Shown: positions 1 to 8,516 of the stretch, piece by piece | Position numbering within the stretch: position 1 is the stretch's first letter | Layout of the letters: every line of letters begins with the position of its first letter | Assembly: GCA_963779485.1 (NCBI GenBank) | Contig: CAVZYJ010000021.1 | Location: forward strand, 1-64,000 | Source of the DNA: CAVVJA01 sp963779485 | GTDB taxonomy: Bacteria > Actinomycetota > Actinomycetes > Mycobacteriales > Jatrophihabitantaceae | Direction: 5' to 3' | DNA: 64,000 nt | The notes under the pieces: model-generated | Told to the model about the DNA's origin: nothing | The model's database searches: none | What the model saw: the letters and a program-made list of their open reading frames with translations, nothing else | Program-made: the position numbers and the translations under genes

Positions 1-780
1 CGAGAACGGGACCACCCCTGGAGTCGCCCCGCCCGGGCCCGTCCCGGGCAACGGGCCGAGGCCCGGCAGCGGACCGTTCGCTGGCACACCGATCGACGGG
101 TCGTGCAATGCCGGCGGACCGCCCGGTGCTTTCGTGGGCAGCGAGCTTGCGACCGAGTTGTATGTCTGGTCGAGGCCAGCCAGCAGAGTCAGCAGCTGCT
201 GCCGCTTCGCCTCGTCGGCCGCGGCCGCGTAGGCCGCCACCCGCTGATCGACGAGCTGCCGCCCGGCCGGCGAGCGCTGGGCATAAGCAACCTGGAGCTG
301 ACCAAGGCCGTCCAGGGAGTTGACGTATCCGGTATATGCGGACTGGTGATCCATCGGGGTGACGCTCGCCGCCTCTTGCTTGACGTAGTCCAGCGCCTGG
401 AACGCCGCGTTCGTCGATCGGGCGAACGTGGCGGACTGGTCGTCCGCTTGCTCGCGGGTCATCGGGGTGAAGCTCGCGCGCGTCGCGACCTGCGAACCGT
501 GGCTGAGCAGGTCCAGGAACTGCTGCGCGTAGGCATCGGCGCCTGAGCCCTTCCAGTTCGGATACACGACGTTCGTGAATCCGGCAAGCGTCGAGTTCGG
601 CTGGCTGCTGTTGTACGGATCAGTGATCTTGGCCGTCATATTGCTGCCGAGCGCATCCCACTGTTGGGACAGGTGGGAGATCGACGACGGGTCTCCCAGG
701 CCCGCGATGAAGTCCAGCAGTTTGGGAAGCGGCAGCGATCCATAACTGCTCGCGATCGCGGGAGGTGGTTGCGACACCAT
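1..780 (-). CDS. ESX-type secreted protein with WXG-like motif, partial (3' end beyond window)
   Basis: The minus-strand frame opens at an ATG (778-780) behind a TAGGAGGG ribosome site and stays open to base 1, giving 260 residues with no stop, so the C-terminus lies outside the window. A W-K-G turn (YPNWKGSGADAY, about residues 73-84) sits between helical stretches, as in WXG/PPE-like type VII substrates. The visible end becomes rich in Pro and Gly. It is the last visible gene of a four-gene minus-strand set of small ESX-type proteins, 27 bases after its neighbour. Role inferred: a larger secreted substrate of the EccB/EccC machinery encoded opposite. No enzymatic motif is seen. Confidence 0.75.
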   Translation of the reverse strand, partial: MVSQPPPAIASSYGSLPLPKLLDFIAGLGDPSSISHLSQQWDALGSNMTAKITDPYNSSQPNSTLAGFTNVVYPNWKGSGADAYAQQFLDLLSHGSQVATRASFTPMTREQADDQSATFARSTNAAFQALDYVKQEAASVTPMDHQSAYTGYVNSLDGLGQLQVAYAQRSPAGRQLVDQRVAAYAAAADEAKRQQLLTLLAGLDQTYNSVASSLPTKAPGGPPALHDPSIGVPANGPLPGLGPLPGTGPGGATPGVVPFS

Positions 781-807
781 GTGGATTCCCTCCTACGGCA
801 CCGTCAG

Positions 808-1173
808 TCAGGCGTTCAGCGCGGCGGGCGTCGTCGTGGCTTGGTTCAGTGCGTTCTGGATGTCATGCGCGCTAGCCGAGCCAAGTTCCTCAACCGTCGA
901 GTAGCGCTTGCTGAGGATGTCCGCCACCGTGCCCATCATGGCGATCCACCTGACCAGGTCCCGGCGTGATGCGGCATGATCACCGGCCCGTTGGCTGTAC
1001 ACGCCGGCGAGGTCGTGCGCGGCCGGGAACTGCCCGTTGTCGGTGTTCTGCCCGAAGTCCGGGGCGGCGTCGACCGGGTAGGTCTTCATCGTCGCGTCCA
1101 ACATGCCGGCGAATTCGTGCAGATCCTGGGCCAGCTTCGCCAAGACGTTGGTGTCGGTCTGGTAGCCAGCCAT
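808..1173 (-). CDS. EspC/WXG100-like small helical protein
   Basis: The 121-residue protein is almost entirely predicted helix, with no signal peptide or membrane segment. A Y-S-T-V-E sequence near the C-terminus fits the YxxxD/E secretion signal of type VII substrates, but there is no clear WXG turn, so it resembles the EspC-like branch. The start ATG at 1171-1173 lies one base beyond the stop of the upstream WXG100 gene, implying one transcript and coupled translation. Probably a secreted partner or chaperone-like subunit of the ESX system. The family call rests on size, helicity and context. Confidence 0.7.
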   Translation of the reverse strand: MAGYQTDTNVLAKLAQDLHEFAGMLDATMKTYPVDAAPDFGQNTDNGQFPAAHDLAGVYSQRAGDHAASRRDLVRWIAMMGTVADILSKRYSTVEELGSASAHDIQNALNQATTTPAALNA

Positions 1174-1174
1174 G

Positions 1175-1480
1175 TCACGCCCAGATCGAGGTGTTGCGCA
1201 TCTCCGTCGACGTGTAGTTCTCGTGCGAGTTGTTGACGTGGTTGGTCATCGCCAGCAGGACGTTGGCCAGGTGGTTCGTCTGCTGCCGGTTTGCCTCGCG
1301 CACCTGCTGGTAGGCCGTGCGGGCGTCGCTATTCCAGTCCGCGAGGGTCGTGGTGAGCTGTCGGTCGAGATCCTCCAGGGTGCTCACCAGCGCCTGGTGA
1401 GAGACGCCGAGCTCGGACGCGCCCGTCGAGAGCGCGTCGAACTGGACCTGGATGAAACCCGAGCCATCAGTTGCGGCCAT
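1175..1480 (-). CDS. WXG100 family type VII secretion protein
   Basis: The 101-residue helical hairpin protein has W-N-S-D-A in place of the classical W-x-G turn at about residues 48-52, the usual length and layout of EsxA/EsxB proteins. Family knowledge: such proteins form dimers and leave the cell through the EccC/EccB channel. It is followed by the EspC-like gene with a one-base gap and preceded by a second WXG100 gene 27 bases away, so these two are the likely heterodimer. No signal peptide is present, as expected. Confidence 0.85.
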   Translation of the reverse strand: MAATDGSGFIQVQFDALSTGASELGVSHQALVSTLEDLDRQLTTTLADWNSDARTAYQQVREANRQQTNHLANVLLAMTNHVNNSHENYTSTEMRNTSIWA

Positions 1481-1507
1481 CGTGCTTCCTCTCCATACGG
1501 TTGATCG

Positions 1508-1825
1508 TTACTGGTTCAGCAGTTGGTGGATCTTGTTGCCGGCCAGCGCGACGTTTTGCTCGTTGCTCTGGTATTGGATGTGGTTCGAGTCGAGCTTCTG
1601 GTGGATCAGGTCGAGGTTGTTGAGGATGACCCCCAGGCGCGCGTCCCAGTCCTCCGCCACGCCCTGGTAGACGGACGCGGCTGCGCTCTTCCACCCGCCG
1701 GCAAGCGTGGCGTGGTGCGAGCGGATCTGCTGCCGCAGCCCGTTGATGACCTGCGCTGCCGCGTCTACCTGCCCAGCTGCGAGGTGCATCTTGGCCGGAT
1801 CACCGGTCATTCCAGCGATAGCCAT
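1508..1825 (-). CDS. WXG100 family type VII secretion protein
   Basis: This 105-residue protein starts MAIAGMTG and carries G-W-K-S at the hairpin turn (about residues 43-46). The ATG at 1823-1825 was chosen because AAGGGAG lies just upstream; a longer in-frame extension to 1984 has no such site and would run into the divergent gene region. It is the first gene of the minus-strand ESX set, facing the beta-helix/AAA+ gene. Likely the EsxB-like partner of the next gene. Confidence 0.85.
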   Translation of the reverse strand: MAIAGMTGDPAKMHLAAGQVDAAAQVINGLRQQIRSHHATLAGGWKSAAASVYQGVAEDWDARLGVILNNLDLIHQKLDSNHIQYQSNEQNVALAGNKIHQLLNQ

Positions 1826-1879
1826 GTCCTGACTCCCTTGATTCGATTGCCGCGGACCGCGTCGCCTGCGGTTCGTCGC

Positions 1880-1914
1880 TGACGTTAGGTGGCGACGGCC
1901 GGCTGCGAACGTCA
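1880..1914. promoter_or_regulatory. Inverted repeat in the divergent ESX promoter region
   Basis: TGACGTT (1880-1886) and AACGTCA (1908-1914) form a perfect 7-base inverted repeat separated by 21 bases, between the WXG100 operon and the divergent AAA+ gene. It could be an operator for both directions. This is inferred from position and symmetry only; no regulator is known. Confidence 0.25.
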
Positions 1915-1941
1915 GGTAATCGCCCGACAGCAGCCTGTCGT

Positions 1942-4581
1942 GTGTTTGCGCGACTGTCCCTGGCGCGCGCGCGTCAGCAAGCATGCGGACGTGCTAGCGC
2001 GATCGGAGTTCGGACCGGGGCCGCAGCCCGCGCTCGTCGACGGCTGCCGCCCGTGACGGGCCCGCACGCGCTGACCGTCTCGGCTGGGGCCGGCGCCGAT
2101 TACCGGACTGTCGCGGCCGCGGTGCGGGCCGCGGCGGACGGGGCGGTAATCACCGTGCGTCCCGGGCTCTACCCCGAGAACCTCGTGCTGACCAAGCCGG
2201 TGACGATCACTTCGAGCGATGGCGCCGCCAGCGCTGTGATCGCGCCACCCAACGGACGGGTGCTGACGATGGCGACCGGCGCGGCCGAGGTGCGCGGGTT
2301 GATCCTGCGCGCGACGGATGACGAGTGCGCGGGGGTCGACGTCCCGTCCGGAACGCTGCGCCTGCACGGTTGCCACATCACGGGATCGGCCAGCGCAGCG
2401 GTGCTCATCCGCGACCTGGGCGCCGCCGTGCTCACCGGCTGCACCATCGACAACGCCTTCGGCGCCGGCCTCATCGTCACCGCCCGCGGCGACACCTCGA
2501 TGAGCGGCTGCGAAATCGAGCGTTGTGCCACCTCCGGCGTCGTGGCGACCGGTGACGCCACCCCGGCGATCCGGCAGTGCGCGATCCGCAGCTGCTCGGG
2601 CAACGGCGTCTACGCCAGCGGCCACTCGCAGCCGCGCATCGCCGACTGCGATATCAGCCAGACCCACAAGCCCGCGATCGCGCTGGCCGAGCACAGCAGC
2701 GCCAGCGTGGCCCGCACGGTCATCCGCGGGCCCGTCGGCGTCGGCATCTACCTCGCGACTGATGGCGCCGCTACGGTCGAGGACTGTTCGATCCGCGACG
2801 CCGGCGACGCGATCCTGGTCGCGGCCGGCTGCGCCCCCATCGTGCGGCAGTGCCGCATCGAGCGGTCCGTCGGGCACGGCATCAGCGTCACCGCGACGTC
2901 AGCCGGGACGTTCGACGACTGCGAGATCAGCGCGGCCCAGGACGACGCCGTGGCCATCTCCGGCGAGAGCCGGCCGCAGTTCACGCGCATCCGGATCGCC
3001 GAGTGCAAGCGGCACGGCGTGGCGATCGAGGAGCGGTCGGCAGCCGAGTTGGTCGGGCTGCACATTGCCGACGTGGCTGCTGACGGAGTGCATCTGACGG
3101 CGGGTGCGCGGGCCGCCGTGCGGCAGGCGCTGGTGCGCCATTCGGGCGGATACGGCGTCGCCGTCGCCGAGGACGCCAGCTGCGAGTTGTCGGACTCGGA
3201 CCTGAGCGAGACCGGTGCCGCGGCGGTGCGCGTCACCGGATCGGGCCGCCTCACCGTGGCCCGGACCGCGCTGCAGCGCGCCGGAGTTTCGATCGACAGC
3301 GACGGCACGCTGACCCTCGCAGATTGCTCGATCTCGGCGGTCGCCGGGTCGGGGGTGGACGCGCGCGACACGGCCCGGCTCGATCTGTTGCGCACCAAAG
3401 TCGAGGACTGCACGGCCGCGGGCATCGCGCTCGAGGGAGGCGTGCAGGCGCGGCTGCGGAAGTGCGAAATCCGCAGCAACGGCACCGACGGAATCGTCGT
3501 CGCCACCACTGGCGCTGTTCACATCAGCGACACCGCGGTGGTGGACAACGCGGGCTGGGGCATCGCGCGCCGCCAGCCCGCCGGTGAGCTCGTCACCGAC
3601 GCAGTGGCCAGCCGCGGCAATGGCGCCGAGCACGGGGACGGCGCGGTCGCCGCGCCACGGATGCCGTCGGGCGGCGCGCCGCGCGATCCGGCCGACGAGA
3701 TGCTGGCGGAGCTGGCCCGGCTCGTCGGGCTGGACAGCGTGAAGGGCGAAGTCTCCGATCTGGCCGACCTGATCCAGATCAGCAAGCAGCGCGAGGCCTT
3801 CGGCCTGCCGGCGCCACCCATCTCGCGTCACATGGTCTTCTCCGGGCCACCCGGCACCGGCAAGACGTCCGTCGCCCGGCTGTACGGGCGACTGCTCGCC
3901 GCGCTCGGGGTGCTGCCCCGCGGGCACGTCGTTGAGGTCAGCCGCGTCGATCTCGTGGCCCAGGTGGTTGGAGGCACAGCCATCAAAACCACCGAGCGGT
4001 TCCGGGAGGCGCTCGGTGGCGTGTTCTTCATCGACGAGGCGTACAGCCTCGCCGCTCGAGAGGCCGGGCTCGGTCCGGACTTCGGCCGCGAGGCGATCGA
4101 CGCGCTCGTGAAACTCATGGAGGACCACCGCGACCAAGTCGTGGTCATCGCGGCCGGTTACACCGTGCCTATGCAGGCGTTCGTCGCGTCGAACCCGGGG
4201 CTTGCGTCGAGGATCAGCCGCACCATCGAGTTCCCGGCCTACTCCGTCGACGAGCTCGTCACGATCGTCGACGGGATCTGCGAGCAGCACCGGTACCGGA
4301 TTGCCGACGAGGCCCGCGTGGCGCTGGCCGAGCACTTCGCGCAGGCGCGGCAGCAAGATAACTTCGGCAATGCGCGCGCCGCCCGGCAGATCTTCGAGAG
4401 CATGGTGGCGGCGCAGGCCCGCCGGCTGGCCCGGCGTCCAGGGCTGCACGCGCAGGACCTCGCGAGCCTTGTTGCAGCGGATGTGCCGGCCCCCGCGCCG
4501 ATGGTGCAAGCGGCACAGGTAGTGCCCCTGCGCGCGCCCCGGAAGTCCGGGGCGGCGGCCGAGGCGGTGGCCTCGCGATGA
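1942..4581 (+). CDS. Right-handed beta-helix protein fused to an EccA-like AAA+ ATPase
   Basis: The open frame encodes up to 879 residues. Residues about 45-560 are a long series of short repeats with regular Gly/Asp and turn motifs typical of right-handed parallel beta-helices. Residues about 580-860 are a CbxX/CfqX-type AAA+ domain with Walker A GPPGTGKT (635-642) and Walker B VFFIDEA (694-700). EccA proteins of mycobacterial ESX systems carry this AAA+ domain behind TPR repeats; here the front half is a beta-helix instead. The start is uncertain: 1942 is the first possible codon, while a GTG at 2053 would begin just before the repeats. The stop overlaps the EccC start by four bases (ATGA). 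Confidence 0.85.
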   Translation: MFARLSLARARQQACGRASAIGVRTGAAARARRRLPPVTGPHALTVSAGAGADYRTVAAAVRAAADGAVITVRPGLYPENLVLTKPVTITSSDGAASAVIAPPNGRVLTMATGAAEVRGLILRATDDECAGVDVPSGTLRLHGCHITGSASAAVLIRDLGAAVLTGCTIDNAFGAGLIVTARGDTSMSGCEIERCATSGVVATGDATPAIRQCAIRSCSGNGVYASGHSQPRIADCDISQTHKPAIALAEHSSASVARTVIRGPVGVGIYLATDGAATVEDCSIRDAGDAILVAAGCAPIVRQCRIERSVGHGISVTATSAGTFDDCEISAAQDDAVAISGESRPQFTRIRIAECKRHGVAIEERSAAELVGLHIADVAADGVHLTAGARAAVRQALVRHSGGYGVAVAEDASCELSDSDLSETGAAAVRVTGSGRLTVARTALQRAGVSIDSDGTLTLADCSISAVAGSGVDARDTARLDLLRTKVEDCTAAGIALEGGVQARLRKCEIRSNGTDGIVVATTGAVHISDTAVVDNAGWGIARRQPAGELVTDAVASRGNGAEHGDGAVAAPRMPSGGAPRDPADEMLAELARLVGLDSVKGEVSDLADLIQISKQREAFGLPAPPISRHMVFSGPPGTGKTSVARLYGRLLAALGVLPRGHVVEVSRVDLVAQVVGGTAIKTTERFREALGGVFFIDEAYSLAAREAGLGPDFGREAIDALVKLMEDHRDQVVVIAAGYTVPMQAFVASNPGLASRISRTIEFPAYSVDELVTIVDGICEQHRYRIADEARVALAEHFAQARQQDNFGNARAARQIFESMVAAQARRLARRPGLHAQDLASLVAADVPAPAPMVQAAQVVPLRAPRKSGAAAEAVASR

Positions 4582-7500
4582 GCGTCGTCGTGATCCGTCG
4601 TCCACCCCGGCAATCCGGGCCGGAGTACCCCCAGGGCCAGGTCGTCGTCGAACCGCCTCCGGAGGTCCCGGAGTCGGCCGGCGGCCTCAACCTTGCCATG
4701 GCCCTGATGTACCTTCCGATGGCCATCGGACCGGCCCTGTTCATGTTCACAACCGGTGCCTCGACCGTCACATATGTCGTCGGTGGCGTCTACGTCGCGG
4801 GCTCGGTGGCCATGGCCGGCGCGTTCCTGGGCCGCGGCGGCGGGGACAAGCGGCGCAAGCTGGACGCTGACCGCCGTGACTATCTGCGCTATCTGGGGCA
4901 GGTCCGCCGAAAGGCCCGCCGCATCGCGGCGCAGCAGCGGGAGGCGTTGTACTGGCGCCATCCCGACCCCGGCACGCTGTGCTCCATTGCTGCGGGGACA
5001 AGGCTGTGGGAACGCCGGCCCGGGGACCCAGACTTCGCCGATATCCGCGTTGCGCTCGGACCGCAGCGGTTGGCCATGCCGTTGGTCGCCCCACAAACCA
5101 AACCGGTCGAGGACCTGGAACCCCTCTGTGCCGGCGGCCTTCGCCGCCTGCTCGGCGCCTTCGCCAGCGTCCCCGCACTGCCGGTCGCGATCTCGCTGCG
5201 CTCATTCGGCCGGATCCTCGTCGCGGGCGACCCCGCGACGCGACACCGGTTCCTGCGGGCAATCCTCGCCCAGCTCGCCACCTTCCACGCGCCGGACGAC
5301 CTCCGGGTGGTGGTCTGCGCAAGTGCGGACCGGCTCGCCGACTGGGAGTGGCTGAAGTGGCTGCCGCACGCATTGCACCCGTCCCGCTGCGACGCCGCCG
5401 GGCCGCTGCGGCTCGTGAGCGGCGACCTGTCGGTGTTGGAGGTGGTGCTGGACGACGAGCTTCGGGATCGGCCCCGTGTGCGCCGCCCCGGCGAACCCGC
5501 GCTAGGTGACCTGGCGCACCTGGTGGTGATCCTCGACGGCGGCCGGGCGTCCGCCGACAGCGACCTGGCGGCCGGCCTGCACGCGGTCACCGTGATCGAG
5601 CTTGTCGATGCCGTCGAGCCGGCCGACAGCGCAGCAGCACTGTGCCTGCAGGTTACCGACGAGCAGGTTGTCGTCCGGGACGGGACAGCGACCCGGCCGG
5701 TAGGCCGGCCCGACGGGCTAGCGGCGCCGCAGGCCGAGGCGCTGGCCCGCCAGCTTGCGCCGCTGCGCAGCACCGGCACCGACGACACATTCGAGCCGTT
5801 GATCACCGAACTAGGGCTGCCGGACCTGCTGGGCGTTCGGGACGTCAGCGACCTGGACCTGGCCGCGTTGTGGCGGGTACGGGCGGCGCGAGACCGCTTG
5901 CGGGTACCCATCGGCGTGACCGAGACCGGTGCGCCGGTCGAGCTTGACCTCAAGGAATCCGCGCAAGGCGGTATGGGGCCGCACGGGCTTCTCGTCGGCG
6001 CGACCGGCTCGGGCAAGAGTGAGCTGCTGCGCACGCTCGTGCTCGCGTTGGCGCTGACCCACTCGTCCGAGACGCTCAACTTCGTGCTCGTCGACTTCAA
6101 AGGCGGCGCGACCTTCCTCGGCCTCGAACGGTTGCCGCACACCTCGGCGGTGATCACCAACCTGGCCGAGGAGCTGCCCCTGGTGGATCGCATGTACGAC
6201 GCCGTGCACGGCGAGTTGGTGCGCCGGCAGGAGCTCCTACGCGCGTGCGGCAACCTCAGCTCCCAACACGAGTACGAGCGCGCCCGGGACCACGACGCAA
6301 CGCTGGCCCCGCTGCCGAGCCTGTTCGTCGTGGTGGACGAGTTCAGCGAGCTGTTGTCCAGCAAGCCCGACTTCGCGGAGCTGTTCGTGATGATCGGCCG
6401 ACTGGGACGCAGCCTCGGCGTGCATCTGCTGCTCGCGTCGCAGCGGCTGGACGAAGGGCGGCTGCGCGGCCTGGAGAGCCATCTGTCCTACCGCATCGGC
6501 CTGCGCATGTTCTCCGGGATGGAGAGTCGCGCCGTGCTCGGCGTCCCCGACGCCTATGAGCTGCCGGCCACGCCCGGCAGCGGGTACCTGCGCCTGGACA
6601 CCGCCACTCTGACCCGATTCAAGGCCGCCTACGTCTCCGGGCCGGCCCAGCCATCCGGCCGACGTCGCCCCGGAGGGCCGGCCGCGTACGCCGTGCTTCC
6701 GTACCAGCTAGCGCTCAGCAGCGCGCCGCCGACCACCACATCACCCGACACCGCAGTCGAGGGCGCGCCGCCTGCATCCAGAGTGCTGGAGGTGGTCGTC
6801 GGGCAGCTGGCTGACCAAGGGCCGCCGGCGCACCAGGTGTGGCTGCCGCCGCTAGCCGGGTCGACGACGCTGGACGGGCTGCTGGCGCCACTGATCACCG
6901 ACCCCGCGCGCGGGCTGACCACCGCCGATCCGGACCTGCACGCGGCGTTGCGGGTTCCGGTCGGCGTGGTCGACCGGCCGTTCGAGCAACGCCACGACGT
7001 GCTGTGGGCGGACCTGTCGGGCTCCGGCGGCTCGGTCGCGATCGTGGGCCGGCCGCAGAGCGGCAAGAGCACCCTGCTGCGTACCCTGCTCTGCGCCCTC
7101 GCGCTCACGCACACCCCGTCCGAGCTGCAGTTCTACTGCCTCGACTTCGGCGGCGGCGGGCTGTCCGGGCTCGCCGGGCTGCCGCACGTCGGCCGGGTGG
7201 CTTCCCGCCGGGAGGCCGACGCGGTTCGGCGCACCGTCGCCGAGCTCAGCGCGCTGCTCGACCGGCGAGAGCGGGCGCTGACCGAGCTTGGGGTGGACTC
7301 CTTCGCCGCCTACCGGCAGGCGCAACAGGCAACCGGCCCGGTGGACGACCCGTATGGCGAGGTATTCCTGGTGATCGACGGCCAGCACGTGCTGCGGCAA
7401 GAATTCGACGCGCTCGAACCGGCGATAACCGATCTCGCGGCTCGCGGCCTGGGCTGCGGCATTCATGTCGTGATCACCGCGAACCGGTGGATGGACATCC

Positions 7501-8516
7501 GCCCGGCGCTGCGCGACCTGCTGGGCAGCCGGTTCGAGCTGCGCCTGGGCGAGCCGTTCGAGTCAGAAATGAACCGGCGCGCCGCGAGCAACGTGCCGGA
7601 ACGGCAACCCGGCCGGGGAATCACCCGCGAGGGGTTGCATTTTGCTGCCGCGCTGCCCCGGGTGGACGGCGTCGCCTCCGCGACTGATATCGCCGCCGGA
7701 ATCGGGACGCTCGTGGCGGCCGTCGCTGCCGCCGCAGCGGGACCGGTCGCGCCCCCGATCCGCCTGCTGCCGGAACTGCTGCCGGCCGCGACTCTGCACG
7801 CCTCGGCTGGTCCGAGCGGGGAGGTGATACCGATCGGCGTCGACGAGGACGCGCTGGCGCCCGTCGCGCTGGACTTCGCGGCCGAGCCGCATCTGCTGGT
7901 ACTCGGCGACAGCCAATCCGGGAAGTCCAACCTGCTGCGACTCATCGCCGACTCGCTGATCCACTCCCGCACGCCGGAGCAGGCCCGCATCATCGCCATC
8001 GACTACCGACGCGCCCTGTCGGACACGGTGCGCGGCGCCCATCTGATTGGATACGCCGCCGCACGGGGCGCCGCCGAACCGGTGATCGTCGACGCATCCG
8101 CCGCGCTCGGTGAGCGTCTGCCCGGCCCCGACCTGTCGGCCGACCAGCTGCGCGCCGGCCGGTGGTGGCGCGGGGCGGAGCTCTATCTGCTGGTGGACGA
8201 CTACGAGCTGGTCGAAGGCGCAGCCGCCAACCCCTTGCATGCCCTCCTCGAGCTGGTGCCCCACGCCCGCGATGTCGGACTGCACATCGTGCTGGCCAGA
8301 TCCTCCGGAGGAGCCAGTCGCGCGTTCTTCGATCCGCTGCTGCAACGCATCAAGGAGACGGGGTCACCGATCCTCGCCCTCTCCGGAAGCCGCGACGAGC
8401 CAGCGGTGATCGACGGCGTGCGGTTCCAGCCCCAGCCGCCCGGCCGTGGCACCGTCGTCAGCCGTCGGCTGGGCACCCGATTGATCCAGACCGCCTTCCT
8501 CGCCCCGGATTCCTGA
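4578..8516 (+). CDS. eccC: Type VII secretion motor ATPase EccC (fused EccCa/EccCb)
   Basis: The 1312-residue protein has two N-terminal membrane segments (about 37-56 and 62-83) and three FtsK/SpoIIIE-type ATPase modules with P-loops GATGSGKS (474-481), GRPQSGKS (824-831) and GDSQSGKS (1110-1117). A Walker B sequence FVVVDEF follows the first, and LLVDDYE the third. This is the full EccC architecture on one chain; some mycobacterial systems split it in two. EccC recognises WXG100 substrates and powers transport across the inner membrane. The start overlaps the AAA+ gene and the stop overlaps eccB, so the three genes are one operon. Confidence 0.95.
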   Translation: MSVVVIRRPPRQSGPEYPQGQVVVEPPPEVPESAGGLNLAMALMYLPMAIGPALFMFTTGASTVTYVVGGVYVAGSVAMAGAFLGRGGGDKRRKLDADRRDYLRYLGQVRRKARRIAAQQREALYWRHPDPGTLCSIAAGTRLWERRPGDPDFADIRVALGPQRLAMPLVAPQTKPVEDLEPLCAGGLRRLLGAFASVPALPVAISLRSFGRILVAGDPATRHRFLRAILAQLATFHAPDDLRVVVCASADRLADWEWLKWLPHALHPSRCDAAGPLRLVSGDLSVLEVVLDDELRDRPRVRRPGEPALGDLAHLVVILDGGRASADSDLAAGLHAVTVIELVDAVEPADSAAALCLQVTDEQVVVRDGTATRPVGRPDGLAAPQAEALARQLAPLRSTGTDDTFEPLITELGLPDLLGVRDVSDLDLAALWRVRAARDRLRVPIGVTETGAPVELDLKESAQGGMGPHGLLVGATGSGKSELLRTLVLALALTHSSETLNFVLVDFKGGATFLGLERLPHTSAVITNLAEELPLVDRMYDAVHGELVRRQELLRACGNLSSQHEYERARDHDATLAPLPSLFVVVDEFSELLSSKPDFAELFVMIGRLGRSLGVHLLLASQRLDEGRLRGLESHLSYRIGLRMFSGMESRAVLGVPDAYELPATPGSGYLRLDTATLTRFKAAYVSGPAQPSGRRRPGGPAAYAVLPYQLALSSAPPTTTSPDTAVEGAPPASRVLEVVVGQLADQGPPAHQVWLPPLAGSTTLDGLLAPLITDPARGLTTADPDLHAALRVPVGVVDRPFEQRHDVLWADLSGSGGSVAIVGRPQSGKSTLLRTLLCALALTHTPSELQFYCLDFGGGGLSGLAGLPHVGRVASRREADAVRRTVAELSALLDRRERALTELGVDSFAAYRQAQQATGPVDDPYGEVFLVIDGQHVLRQEFDALEPAITDLAARGLGCGIHVVITANRWMDIRPALRDLLGSRFELRLGEPFESEMNRRAASNVPERQPGRGITREGLHFAAALPRVDGVASATDIAAGIGTLVAAVAAAAAGPVAPPIRLLPELLPAATLHASAGPSGEVIPIGVDEDALAPVALDFAAEPHLLVLGDSQSGKSNLLRLIADSLIHSRTPEQARIIAIDYRRALSDTVRGAHLIGYAAARGAAEPVIVDASAALGERLPGPDLSADQLRAGRWWRGAELYLLVDDYELVEGAAANPLHALLELVPHARDVGLHIVLARSSGGASRAFFDPLLQRIKETGSPILALSGSRDEPAVIDGVRFQPQPPGRGTVVSRRLGTRLIQTAFLAPDS

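Noticed and set aside
1912..2877. Long minus-strand frame opposite the beta-helix gene
   Set aside because: It is Asp/Arg/Gly-rich with no domain, a shadow of the GC-rich plus-strand gene, which has clear AAA+ motifs.
2899..4605. 568-codon minus-strand open frame
   Set aside because: Antisense shadow of the AAA+ domain; composition typical of high-GC reverse frames and no recognisable motif.
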